A DNA stretch of 5,400 nucleotides from an uncultured Microbacterium sp. (GCA_947647645.1 CANSLE010000188.1:1-5400), one strand, 5' to 3'. Positions 1 through 5,400 are shown, counted from the first letter of the stretch. Notes: generated by a model not told the origin, from the sequence alone. A program made the numbers and translations.

Positions 1-804
1 GGCCGACTCCAGCGCCGCCGCCAGATCGTCGGGCCGCGGATCGCCGGTGAGCTCGAGCACGCGACGAAGGCGCCCCGGCGAGGTGATCGGCATGATGCCC
101 GGCAGGATCGGGATCACCACGCCCGCCGCCCGGGCGCGCGCGACGAAGGCGAGGTACTCGTCGGCGTGGAAGAAGAGCTGCGTGATCGCCGAGGTCGCTC
201 CCGCCGCCTGCTTGGCCAGGAGTGCGTCGATGTCCTCGAAGCGGTGGCGCGAACGCGGGTGACCGTTCGGGAACGCGGCGACGGCGATCTCGACCGGCTC
301 CCCTGCGGCGACCTGCGCGGCCCCCGGCACGCCGGGGATCTCCTGCTCGCGGTACGGCGAACGCTCCGCCTGTACGCGATCGATCAGCTGCACGAGCTGG
401 GCGGCCGACTCGAGGTCGCCGAAGCTCACCTCGGCCTCGGCCACCCCGGCGGGCGGGTCGCCGCGCAGGGCGAGGAAGCGGGTGATGCCGGCGTCGAGGA
501 ACTCACGGATGACGGTCGTCGCCTCGGCGTAGCTGCTGCCGACGCACGTGAGGTGGGCCACGGGCGGGACGGCGGTCTCGCGGAGGATGTGCGTGAGGAC
601 GGCGAGGGATCGGCCGGTGGTCGAGCCGCCGGCGCCGAACGTGACGGAGATGAAGCGGGGTCCGACGGCGGCGAGCAGGCGGATGGTCTCGTGAAGGTCC
701 GGCAGCGCCTCCGCCGTGCGCGGCGGGTAGATCTCGAAGGAGAACGGCACGCGGCCGGACACGGGGGCCTGCGAGGCGTTCGCACGGGGTTCGTGAGACA
801 TCAT
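1..804 (-). CDS. metF: 5,10-methylenetetrahydrofolate reductase (MetF), C-terminus cut off by window edge
   Basis: This enzyme reduces 5,10-methylene-THF to 5-methyl-THF using FAD and NAD(P)H, supplying the methyl group for methionine synthesis in the cytosol. The frame reads from ATG at 804 down to base 1 with no stop, giving 268 residues; E. coli MetF has about 296, so only a short C-terminal piece is missing. Family landmarks are in order: FEIYPPRT at 23-30 with the catalytic Glu24, ISVTFGAGG at 52-60, ALRGDPP at 112-118 with the flavin-tuning Asp116, VAAFPNGHP at 175-183, AITQLFF at 206-212 (Gln209 is the substrate-contacting Gln) and IPILPGIMPI at 231-240. A second ATG follows directly at 801, so the start could be one codon later; neither has a strong Shine-Dalgarno. 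Compared with E. coli there is an insertion of roughly 22-25 residues near 143-170. It is divergent from the S9 peptidase gene. metE or another methionine gene may lie beyond the left edge, but this is not visible. Confidence 0.97.
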   Translation of the reverse strand, partial: MMSHEPRANASQAPVSGRVPFSFEIYPPRTAEALPDLHETIRLLAAVGPRFISVTFGAGGSTTGRSLAVLTHILRETAVPPVAHLTCVGSSYAEATTVIREFLDAGITRFLALRGDPPAGVAEAEVSFGDLESAAQLVQLIDRVQAERSPYREQEIPGVPGAAQVAAGEPVEIAVAAFPNGHPRSRHRFEDIDALLAKQAAGATSAITQLFFHADEYLAFVARARAAGVVIPILPGIMPITSPGRLRRVLELTGDPRPDDLAAALESA

Positions 805-905
805 CGCTCGGTTCGCTCTCGGGTCAGGGTCGTTCAGCCGGTCGGCCGCGGGGCGCGCGGGTGTGCGCTTCTCGCGGGCGGATGCCGGGCTCGGCTGTCG
901 CTCCT

Positions 906-923
906 GCCCGGACGGTGCCGGGC
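906..923 (-). repeat. Inverted repeat 2 in the predicted metF leader
   Basis: On the minus strand the sequence reads GCCCGGcaccgtCCGGGC, a perfect 6-bp stem with a 6-nt loop, directly following inverted repeat 1. No T-run follows, so it does not look like a classical terminator. The two stems have similar arms and could in principle form alternative pairings. Confidence 0.5.
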
Positions 924-924
924 G

Positions 925-940
925 GCCCGCTCGTGCGGGC
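925..940 (-). repeat. Inverted repeat 1 in the predicted metF leader
   Basis: On the minus strand the sequence reads GCCCGCacgaGCGGGC, a perfect 6-bp all-GC stem closed by a 4-nt loop. It lies just downstream of the predicted metF transcription start and two bases before a second hairpin. Hairpins this short occur by chance in 70% GC DNA, so a function is not established. Confidence 0.5.
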
Positions 941-952
941 GTCGATGGCACC

Positions 953-958
953 ACTGTA
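953..958 (-). promoter_or_regulatory. Candidate -10 element for metF (TACAGT)
   Basis: On the minus strand the hexamer TACAGT fits the actinobacterial TAnnnT -10 consensus and is the only good match upstream of metF in this gap. No TTGACA-like -35 is visible at 16-19 bp upstream, which is common for actinobacterial promoters. If used, transcription would start near 946 and leave a leader of about 140 nt before the ATG at 804. The start site is inferred. Confidence 0.45.
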
Positions 959-1036
959 GGGCCGGGTCGCGGCATCCGGTGTTGTGTGACGGCACGTTTC
1001 ATCCGAGATCGGCCGGTGGGCGTCCGCCGCCCGGCG

Positions 1037-1042
1037 TAGCGT
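1037..1042 (+). promoter_or_regulatory. Candidate -10 element of a leaderless promoter (TAGCGT)
   Basis: TAGCGT fits TAnnnT and is separated from the ATG at 1050 by exactly 7 nt, the spacing expected if transcription begins at the A of the start codon. That would give a leaderless mRNA, a common arrangement in actinobacteria. An alternative reading is that GGAG at 1043-1046 acts as a Shine-Dalgarno, but its 3-nt spacing to the ATG is too short for efficient use. Confidence 0.55.
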
Positions 1043-1049
1043 GGAGCGC

Positions 1050-2981
1050 ATGGTCGATGTGCGCCCCTACGGATCCTGGCCCTCTCCTCTCACCGCCGCG
1101 TGGGCGTCCACCGCCTCGCCGCGGATCGAGGGAGCTGCCTTCGTCGGCGACGAGATCTGGTGGGGACAGTCCCTGCCCGCGGAGGCCGGGCGCACCGCCG
1201 TGCTCCGCCGCGATGCGGACGGACGGGTGCACACCGTGCTGCCCGCGCCGTGGAACGCACGCTCCGGCGTGCACGAGTACGGCGGCGGGTCCTGGGCCGT
1301 CGACGACGCGGGGCGGCTGTTCTTCGTCGAGCGCAGCGACCAGCAGGTGTGGGTGCTCGAGCCTGGGGCCGCTCCGCGCGCGCTCACCGCGACCCCGGGC
1401 ATCCGCTATGGCGGGCTGCGGGTCAGCGCCGGCGTTCTCCTCGGCATCCGCGAGCGCGCCGGACGCGAGCGCGCGATCGTGCGGATCGACCTGGACGGCG
1501 GCGGCGCGCGCGACCTCGTCGCCGGCAGCGACTTCGTCGCACAGCCTGTGCTGTCACCGCGCGGCGATCGTCTCGCCTGGATCGGGTGGAACCACCCGGA
1601 CATGCCCTGGGACCGCACGTTCGTTCGCGTCGGAAGGATCACCGACGCCGCCGTCGTGGAGTGGACCGACGTCACCGACGGCACCTCCGCCGCCCTGCAA
1701 CCGGAGTGGGCCGACGCGGACGACCTCGTCTTCCTCGACGACGCGAGCGGGCGCTGGAACCCGTGGCACGTGCGGCTCGACGCGGATCTGCCCCGCACGG
1801 CGCTCGCCCGCGCCGATGCCGACACCGGCGGTCCGTTGTGGTCGCTCGGCAGCCGGTGGTACGGGCTGCTCGACGAGGGCGGCCTGGTCGCCGTCCGCAC
1901 GAACGGCGCGGATGAGCTCGTCGTCGTGGATGCCGCCGGCACCGCGACGACGATCGACCTCCCCGCCACCGCGTCGCTCACCGTCGAGGCGACCGCCGGC
2001 AGCCGGGCGTTGGTGTCGGGACTGGCGCCCGGGGTCAGCGGGATCTGGCTCGTGGACGTCGCCGCCGCACCGGACGCGGCGCATGTGACGCGGGTCGTGG
2101 GCGTGCCGGCGGAGATCCCCGGCGAAGAGCTGAGCGCGTGGATCCCCGCGACGCGTCCGCTCACGGTGGACGGACCGACCGGAGCGGTGCACGCGTTCGT
2201 CCATCCGCCGACGAATCCGCACACGTGCGGCCCCGATGGCGAGCGCCCGCCGTATCTCGTGCTCGTCCACGGCGGCCCCACCGGTCACGAGGGCGGCGTC
2301 GCCGACGGCAAGACGCTGTTCTTCACGAGTCGTGGCATCGGCGTGCTCGAGGTGAACTACGGCGGCTCCACCGGGTACGGCCGCGCGTACCGAGAGCGCC
2401 TCCGCGGCCAGTGGGGCATCGTCGATGTGCAGGATGTCGCGGCCGCGGCATCCGGCCTGGCGGAAGCCGGGGAGGCGGATGCCGCACGTCTGGCCGTCAA
2501 GGGCGGGTCGGCCGGTGGGTGGACGGTGCTCGCGGCCCTGGCCCGCACCGATGTGTTCGGAGCGGGCATCTCCCGCTACGGCGTGGGCGATGCGCGCGCG
2601 CTCGCGGCCGACACGCACGACTTCGAATCCCGCTACCTCGACGGGCTCATCGGCCCGCTGCCGGAGGCCGAGGACCTCTACCTCGAGCGCTCGCCGCTGA
2701 CCCACATCGACGGCTTCCGCGTCCCTGTGCTGCTGCTGCAGGGCTCGGAGGACGCTGTCGTCCCGCCGGCGCAGGCGGAGGCGATCCGCGACGCACTCGC
2801 TGCACGCGCCATCCCCCACGCCTACGTGCTGTACGAGGGCGAGGGACACGGCTTCCGGCGGGCGGAGTCGGTCGTGCACGCCCTGGAGAGCGAGCTGGCG
2901 TTCCTCGGACAGGTGTTCGGATTCGAGACGCCCGGCGTTCCGCCGATCGCGCTCGACGCCGCGGCGGCTCAGACGGCGTAG
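1050..2981 (+). CDS. S9 family serine peptidase (prolyl oligopeptidase / acylaminoacyl-peptidase-like)
   Basis: The 643-residue product is a probable cytoplasmic oligopeptidase; no signal peptide or membrane segment is seen. Residues 1 to about 370 have the repetitive beta-rich look of the S9 beta-propeller, including a family-like stretch LAWIGWNHPDMPW near 175-190. The C-terminal alpha/beta hydrolase domain has HGGP at 407-410 (oxyanion region), NYGGSTGYG from 436, the nucleophile motif GGSAGG at 485-490 with Ser487, Asp568 in GSEDAVVP, and His600 in GEGHGF, so the Ser-Asp-His triad is intact. These features resemble the S9C group (acylaminoacyl-peptidase and dipeptidyl-peptidase relatives) more than classical prolyl oligopeptidase. 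The true substrate cannot be read from sequence. I chose ATG 1050 because a -10 box sits 7 nt upstream; an in-frame GTG at 1041 would overlap that box. The 3' end overlaps hflX tail to tail by 13 bp. Confidence 0.95.
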   Translation: MVDVRPYGSWPSPLTAAWASTASPRIEGAAFVGDEIWWGQSLPAEAGRTAVLRRDADGRVHTVLPAPWNARSGVHEYGGGSWAVDDAGRLFFVERSDQQVWVLEPGAAPRALTATPGIRYGGLRVSAGVLLGIRERAGRERAIVRIDLDGGGARDLVAGSDFVAQPVLSPRGDRLAWIGWNHPDMPWDRTFVRVGRITDAAVVEWTDVTDGTSAALQPEWADADDLVFLDDASGRWNPWHVRLDADLPRTALARADADTGGPLWSLGSRWYGLLDEGGLVAVRTNGADELVVVDAAGTATTIDLPATASLTVEATAGSRALVSGLAPGVSGIWLVDVAAAPDAAHVTRVVGVPAEIPGEELSAWIPATRPLTVDGPTGAVHAFVHPPTNPHTCGPDGERPPYLVLVHGGPTGHEGGVADGKTLFFTSRGIGVLEVNYGGSTGYGRAYRERLRGQWGIVDVQDVAAAASGLAEAGEADAARLAVKGGSAGGWTVLAALARTDVFGAGISRYGVGDARALAADTHDFESRYLDGLIGPLPEAEDLYLERSPLTHIDGFRVPVLLLQGSEDAVVPPAQAEAIRDALAARAIPHAYVLYEGEGHGFRRAESVVHALESELAFLGQVFGFETPGVPPIALDAAAAQTA

Positions 2982-4492
2982 GGCGCGAGCTCCGCGGCGA
3001 GGCGCTCGGACACGTGCGCGTGCACGGCGGTGCCGCCCTCTTCGTGCGCGGTCGAGACGATGTGCCCCGACTCGTGCACGGCGCTGATGAGGTCACCGCG
3101 GTCGTACGGCACGAGGGCACGCACCTCGACGGCGGGCAGGGGCAGCGCATCCTCGATCACCGCGCGCAGCTGGTCGATGCCCTCCCCCGTCCGCGACGAC
3201 ACGAACAGCGCGGTCGGCTCGAGGCCGCGCAGCACCAGCCGTGTGTCGTCGTCGACGAGATCCGCCTTGTTGAACACGACGATCTCGCGCGTGGAGCGCG
3301 CACCGACGTCGCCCATCACATCCCGCACCGTCGCGAGCTGGGCGGCCGGGTCGGGGTGCGAGGCGTCCACCACGTGGACGAGCACGTCGGCGCCCCCCAC
3401 CTCCTCGAGGGTCGAACGGAAGGCCTCGACGAGCTGATGCGGCAGGTTCCGCACGAACCCGACGGTGTCGGTCAGTGTGTACACCCGGCCGTCGGAGGCC
3501 TCGGCCCGACGCACCGTGGCGTCCAGCGTCGCGAACAGCGCGTTCTCCACCAGCACGCCTGCGCTGGTCAGCCGGTTGAGCAGGCTGGATTTTCCCGCGT
3601 TCGTGTAGCCGGCGATCGCGACCGAGGGGATCGTGTTGCGCTTGCGCTCGCTGCGCTTGGCCTCGCGCGCGGGAGCGAAGTCGCGCAACTGCTTGCGCAG
3701 CTGCGCCATCTTCGTGCGGATGCGGCGGCGATCGAGCTCGATCTTCGTCTCGCCGGGACCACGCGAGCCCATGCCGGCCCCGCCGGCGCCCACCTGCCCA
3801 CCGGCCTGGCGGCTCATGGACTCGCCCCATCCGCGCAGGCGCGGCAACAGGTACTCGAGCTGCGCGAGCTCGACCTGGGCCTTGCCCTCGCGGCTCTTCG
3901 CGTGCTGGCTGAAGATGTCGAGGATGACCGTCGTGCGGTCGATGACCTTCACCTTGACGACATCCTCGAGCGCACGGCGCTGGCTGGGGGCGAGCTCGGT
4001 GTCGGCGATGACGGTGTCGGCGCCGACGGCGGCGACCAGATCGCGCAGCTCGGCGGCCTTGCCGCGGCCGATGTACGTGGCGGGATCCGGGTGGGGGCGG
4101 CGCTGCAGCACGCCGTCGAGCACCACGGCTCCGGCGGTCTCGGCGAGCGCGGACAGCTCACGCAGCGAGTTCTCGGCATCCTCGTGCGAACCCTGGGGGT
4201 AGACGCCCACGAGCACGACGTTCTCCAGCCGCAGCTGCCGATACTCGACCTCGGTGACGTCTTCGAGCTCGGTCGACAGCCCCGGGACGCGGCGCAGCGC
4301 GGCGCGCTCCTCACGGTCCCATTGCTCGCCGTCGGTGTCGCCGTACGAGACCGTCGCGGCATCCTGCAGGGCCTGAGCCGCGCCGAAGACACGGGCACTC
4401 GATCGCCCCTCGGCATGGGCCAGCACGCGATCCACCGGGTCGAGCGGCGTCTCGTCGCCGTGCGCCTCGGTGGTCTCGGTGGTGTGGGTCAT
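2969..4492 (-). CDS. hflX: GTPase HflX, ribosome-splitting/rescue factor
   Basis: HflX is a TRAFAC-class GTPase that binds the 50S subunit and, in characterised bacteria, splits stalled or hibernating 70S ribosomes; in mycobacteria it is linked to macrolide tolerance. The 507-residue product has the HflX N-terminal domain (about 85-225, including GRGKAAELRDL and LDIFSQHAKSREGKAQVELA), a glycine-rich linker followed by RGPGETKIELDRRRI, a basic helical region, then the G domain. G1 is GYTNAGKS at 295-302, G3 is DTVG at 342-345, G4 is NKAD at 408-411, and SSRTGEG at 432-438 is the G5 region. All nucleotide-binding motifs are intact. It is longer than E. coli HflX (426 residues) through an acidic, Thr-rich N-terminal extension of about 80 residues and a C-terminal tail. 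The ATG at 4492 is supported by AAAGGA 4 nt upstream. It is divergent from the methyltransferase gene and convergent with the S9 peptidase gene. Confidence 0.98.
   Translation of the reverse strand: MTHTTETTEAHGDETPLDPVDRVLAHAEGRSSARVFGAAQALQDAATVSYGDTDGEQWDREERAALRRVPGLSTELEDVTEVEYRQLRLENVVLVGVYPQGSHEDAENSLRELSALAETAGAVVLDGVLQRRPHPDPATYIGRGKAAELRDLVAAVGADTVIADTELAPSQRRALEDVVKVKVIDRTTVILDIFSQHAKSREGKAQVELAQLEYLLPRLRGWGESMSRQAGGQVGAGGAGMGSRGPGETKIELDRRRIRTKMAQLRKQLRDFAPAREAKRSERKRNTIPSVAIAGYTNAGKSSLLNRLTSAGVLVENALFATLDATVRRAEASDGRVYTLTDTVGFVRNLPHQLVEAFRSTLEEVGGADVLVHVVDASHPDPAAQLATVRDVMGDVGARSTREIVVFNKADLVDDDTRLVLRGLEPTALFVSSRTGEGIDQLRAVIEDALPLPAVEVRALVPYDRGDLISAVHESGHIVSTAHEEGGTAVHAHVSERLAAELAPYAV
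4466..4483. repeat. 9-bp perfect tandem duplication at the 5' end of hflX
   Basis: CTCGGTGGT occurs twice back to back on the plus strand. On the hflX strand it encodes the repeated Thr-Thr-Glu near residues 4-9 (MTHTTETTEAHG). It is in frame, so a gain or loss of one unit would change length by three residues without disrupting the gene. The region is probably disordered. Confidence 0.7.
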
Positions 4493-4496
4493 GGAT

Positions 4497-4502
4497 TCCT
4501 TT
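4497..4502 (-). promoter_or_regulatory. Ribosome binding site of hflX (AAAGGA)
   Basis: On the minus strand AAAGGA lies 4 nt before the ATG at 4492. It is the clearest Shine-Dalgarno in the window and fixes the hflX start, in contrast to the other two starts with nearby -10 boxes, which look leaderless. Confidence 0.7.
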
Positions 4503-4517
4503 CCCGGTCAGCCTTGC

Positions 4518-4523
4518 AGTCTA
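4518..4523 (-). promoter_or_regulatory. Candidate -10 element for hflX (TAGACT)
   Basis: On the minus strand TAGACT fits TAnnnT. Initiation about 7 nt downstream would be near 4511, leaving a leader of about 19 nt that contains the Shine-Dalgarno at 4497-4502, a sensible arrangement. The exact start is inferred. Confidence 0.5.
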
Positions 4524-4550
4524 GCCTCCCGCGGGGGCGGGTGGCTCCGG

Positions 4551-4556
4551 TACGCT
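4551..4556 (+). promoter_or_regulatory. Candidate -10 element of a leaderless promoter (TACGCT)
   Basis: TACGCT fits TAnnnT and is followed by 6 nt and then the ATG at 4563, so the predicted transcription start coincides with the start codon. The intervening bases end in AGG directly against the ATG, too close to act as a Shine-Dalgarno. Confidence 0.55.
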
Positions 4557-4562
4557 CGCAGG

Positions 4563-5204
4563 ATGGGGAGTGACCATTACTTCAGCGCCTCCCCGTCCAG
4601 CGCCGAGAACCTCCGCCGTATCCGTGTGTCCCTTGCCGGACGCTCCGGCGAGGTCACGACCGCGGGCGGGGTGTTCAGCCCCGACCATGTCGATGGCGGG
4701 ACGGCCGTGCTCCTGGCGAACACGCCACCAGCGCCGCCGGGAGGGCACCTGCTCGACCTCGGCTGCGGGTGGGGGCCGATCACGCTCAGTCTCGCGGTGC
4801 AGTCGCCGCACGCCAGCGTCTGGGCGGTCGACGTCAACGACCGGGCTCTCGACCTCGTCCGCCGCAACGCCGCGGAGTGGGGGCTCGAGAACGTGACGGC
4901 CGCACGCCCCGAGGACGTGCCGGACGACGTGCGCTTCCGCGGCATCCGTTCGAACCCGCCCATCCGGGTGGGCAAGAACGAGTTGCACGGGCTGCTGGAG
5001 CACTGGCTGCCGCGCCTGGATGAGCGCAGTGACGCGTGGCTCGTCGTACAGCGCAACCTCGGCTCGGACTCGCTGCAGCGCTGGCTGGCGGCCACGTTCG
5101 ACGACGGCTACTCGGTCACCCGCGCCGCGACCGGTCGCGGGTTCCGCGTCCTCAAGGTCCGCCGGCACGGCATCGTGCCCACCGGCGCGATCGAGCTGCC
5201 CTGA
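4563..5204 (+). CDS. Class I SAM-dependent methyltransferase, RsmC/YbxB-like (probable rRNA guanine-N2 type)
   Basis: The 213-residue product is a single Rossmann-fold methyltransferase of the MTS (methyltransferase small) family. It opens with DHYFSASPSS at 4-13 and VFSPDHVDGGTAVLL from about 42, both typical of RsmC-like catalytic domains. Motif I, the SAM-binding loop, is DLGCGWG at 65-71; an acidic AVDVN follows near 87-91; the catalytic motif is SNPPI at 130-134, the NPP signature of enzymes methylating exocyclic amino groups of guanine. Downstream LVVQRNLGSDSL and GRGFRVLKV match the end of this family. At about 213 residues it corresponds to the catalytic half of E. coli RsmC (about 343, two domains) and is close in size to B. 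subtilis YbxB. The likely target is 16S rRNA, by analogy only. The ATG at 4563 is preferred because a -10 box is 6 nt upstream and the family N-terminus begins here. It is divergent from hflX and convergent with dapF. Confidence 0.9.
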   Translation: MGSDHYFSASPSSAENLRRIRVSLAGRSGEVTTAGGVFSPDHVDGGTAVLLANTPPAPPGGHLLDLGCGWGPITLSLAVQSPHASVWAVDVNDRALDLVRRNAAEWGLENVTAARPEDVPDDVRFRGIRSNPPIRVGKNELHGLLEHWLPRLDERSDAWLVVQRNLGSDSLQRWLAATFDDGYSVTRAATGRGFRVLKVRRHGIVPTGAIELP

Positions 5205-5210
5205 GCCGCC

Positions 5211-5225
5211 GCGAGCGCGTCTCGC
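5211..5225. terminator. Small inverted repeat in the methyltransferase/dapF convergent spacer
   Basis: GCGAGcgcgtCTCGC forms a 5-bp stem with a 5-nt loop, 6 nt after the methyltransferase stop and 13 nt beyond the dapF stop. Its position between two converging genes suits a bidirectional terminator, but the stem is short and no T-run follows on either strand, so this is a weak call. Confidence 0.3.
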
Positions 5226-5238
5226 CGAGCAGGCCGCG

Positions 5239-5400
5239 TCAGGCCAGACGGACCTCACCGGAATAGACGAGCGTCGCCGGACCCGACAGCAGCACATGAT
5301 CGCCGTCGGCCTCGCGGATGATACGCACGCCGAGAGTGCCGCCGGGCACCTCGACGCTCCATCGGTCGGGCGCGGCGGCGCCGGCCCAGTACCGCACGGC
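5239..5400 (-). CDS. dapF: Diaminopimelate epimerase (DapF), C-terminal fragment; 5' part beyond window edge
   Basis: DapF interconverts LL- and meso-diaminopimelate in the lysine pathway and so feeds both lysine and peptidoglycan synthesis. Only the last 53 residues lie in the window, ending at a TGA at 5239-5241. The visible part reads RYWAGAAAPDRWSVEVPGG, then TLGVRII, then DGDHVLLSGPATLVYSGEV near the end. The VxVPGGxLxV followed by xLSGPAxxVxxGE pattern is the characteristic end of DapF. The catalytic cysteines lie upstream in the family, so only family membership can be judged here. The frame is open to the right edge of the window. It converges on the methyltransferase gene with a 34-bp spacer. 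A dapF gene near hflX is a familiar actinobacterial neighbourhood, which supports both calls. Confidence 0.93.
   Translation of the reverse strand, partial: AVRYWAGAAAPDRWSVEVPGGTLGVRIIREADGDHVLLSGPATLVYSGEVRLA

Larger units (their letters stand above)
805..1049. promoter_or_regulatory. Divergent intergenic region between metF and the S9 peptidase gene
   Basis: This 245-bp non-coding stretch separates two outward-facing genes. It contains a TACAGT -10-like box for metF, two adjacent hairpin-forming inverted repeats in what would be the metF leader, and a TAGCGT box immediately before the peptidase start. No recognisable -35 hexamer accompanies either box. No open frame here resembles a protein, and I recognise no known riboswitch class. 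Confidence 0.75.
4493..4562. promoter_or_regulatory. Divergent promoter region shared by hflX and the methyltransferase gene
   Basis: Only 70 bp separate the two start codons. The region holds one TAnnnT -10 box for each direction (4518-4523 leftward, 4551-4556 rightward), with an 8-bp palindrome CCCGCGGG at 4528-4535 between them. Because the boxes lie about 27 bp apart and back to back, polymerases bound at the two promoters would contact overlapping DNA. No clear -35 hexamer is seen for either. Confidence 0.65.

Noticed and set aside
805..930. Possible SAH or cobalamin riboswitch before metF, prompted by AGGAGCG and GAGCC words on the minus strand
   Set aside because: The words are in the wrong order and spacing, and the pairing partners expected for the known cores are missing.
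985..1001. TGTGA half-site resembling a CRP/GlxR operator upstream of the peptidase
   Set aside because: The second half-site TCACA is absent at the required spacing, so only a common 5-mer remains.
166..2088. A long plus-strand open frame (640 codons) crossing antisense metF, the intergenic region and the peptidase gene
   Set aside because: It is a GC-rich shadow frame: low-complexity Arg/Ala/Pro/Ser-rich sequence, no family motifs, and it overlaps two genes with clear catalytic motifs.
1554..2879. A 441-codon minus-strand open frame opposite the S9 peptidase
   Set aside because: It is a shadow of the peptidase gene caused by high third-position GC. No motif or start context supports it, and the plus strand has an intact catalytic triad.
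4514..4523. TAGAC/GTCTA as an McbR-type methionine regulator half-site at hflX
   Set aside because: Only one half is present, and it is already accounted for by the -10 box.
4470..4562. Upstream GTG at 4470 as a longer start for the methyltransferase
   Set aside because: It would begin inside hflX and run across the shared promoter region. The family N-terminus begins at the ATG at 4563, which also has a well-placed -10 box.
2138..4573. An 811-codon plus-strand open frame antisense to hflX
   Set aside because: The reverse strand carries an unmistakable HflX with all GTPase motifs. The antisense frame mirrors its codons and has Arg/Gly/Leu-rich composition without recognisable domains.
1..5400. 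A defence island, prophage, toxin-antitoxin pair or biosynthetic cluster
   Set aside because: All five coding regions are recognised housekeeping or common enzyme families with uniform composition. No integrase, transposase, att-like repeat, CRISPR spacing or small toxin-like gene was seen.

Overview
The window is about 70% GC, uses GC-ending codons throughout, and carries genes typical of a high-GC actinobacterium. The gene set, the form of MetF and the promoter style (bare TAnnnT -10 boxes placed 6-7 nt before start codons) suggest Microbacteriaceae, probably Microbacterium or a close relative. The lineage is inferred from sequence style, not from a search. Nothing in base or codon use points to recent transfer. 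I see no mobile element, CRISPR array, tRNA or rRNA.

Layout: (1) 1-804, minus strand: metF, methylenetetrahydrofolate reductase, lacking its C-terminus at the left edge. (2) 805-1049: a divergent intergenic region with a candidate metF promoter, a roughly 140-nt leader containing two adjacent GC-rich hairpins, and a candidate leaderless promoter for the rightward gene. (3) 1050-2981, plus strand: a complete S9 (prolyl oligopeptidase) family serine peptidase, whose end overlaps the end of hflX by 13 bp. (4) 2969-4492, minus strand: hflX, a ribosome-associated GTPase. (5) 4493-4562: a compact divergent promoter region. (6) 4563-5204, plus strand: a small single-domain SAM-dependent methyltransferase of the RsmC/YbxB type. 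(7) 5205-5238: a short convergent spacer. (8) 5239-5400, minus strand: the C-terminal end of dapF, diaminopimelate epimerase.

The genes are housekeeping in character: one-carbon and methionine metabolism (metF), peptide turnover (S9 peptidase), ribosome rescue (hflX), likely rRNA modification (methyltransferase), and lysine/peptidoglycan precursor synthesis (dapF). Strands alternate, so there is no long operon in view. hflX and the methyltransferase share a back-to-back promoter region and both probably act on the ribosome. I found no novel defence, secretion or biosynthetic system. The points most worth checking are an over-represented heptamer (GGATGCC/GGCATCC), the leaderless promoter architecture, the structured metF leader, and the 13-bp tail-to-tail gene overlap.
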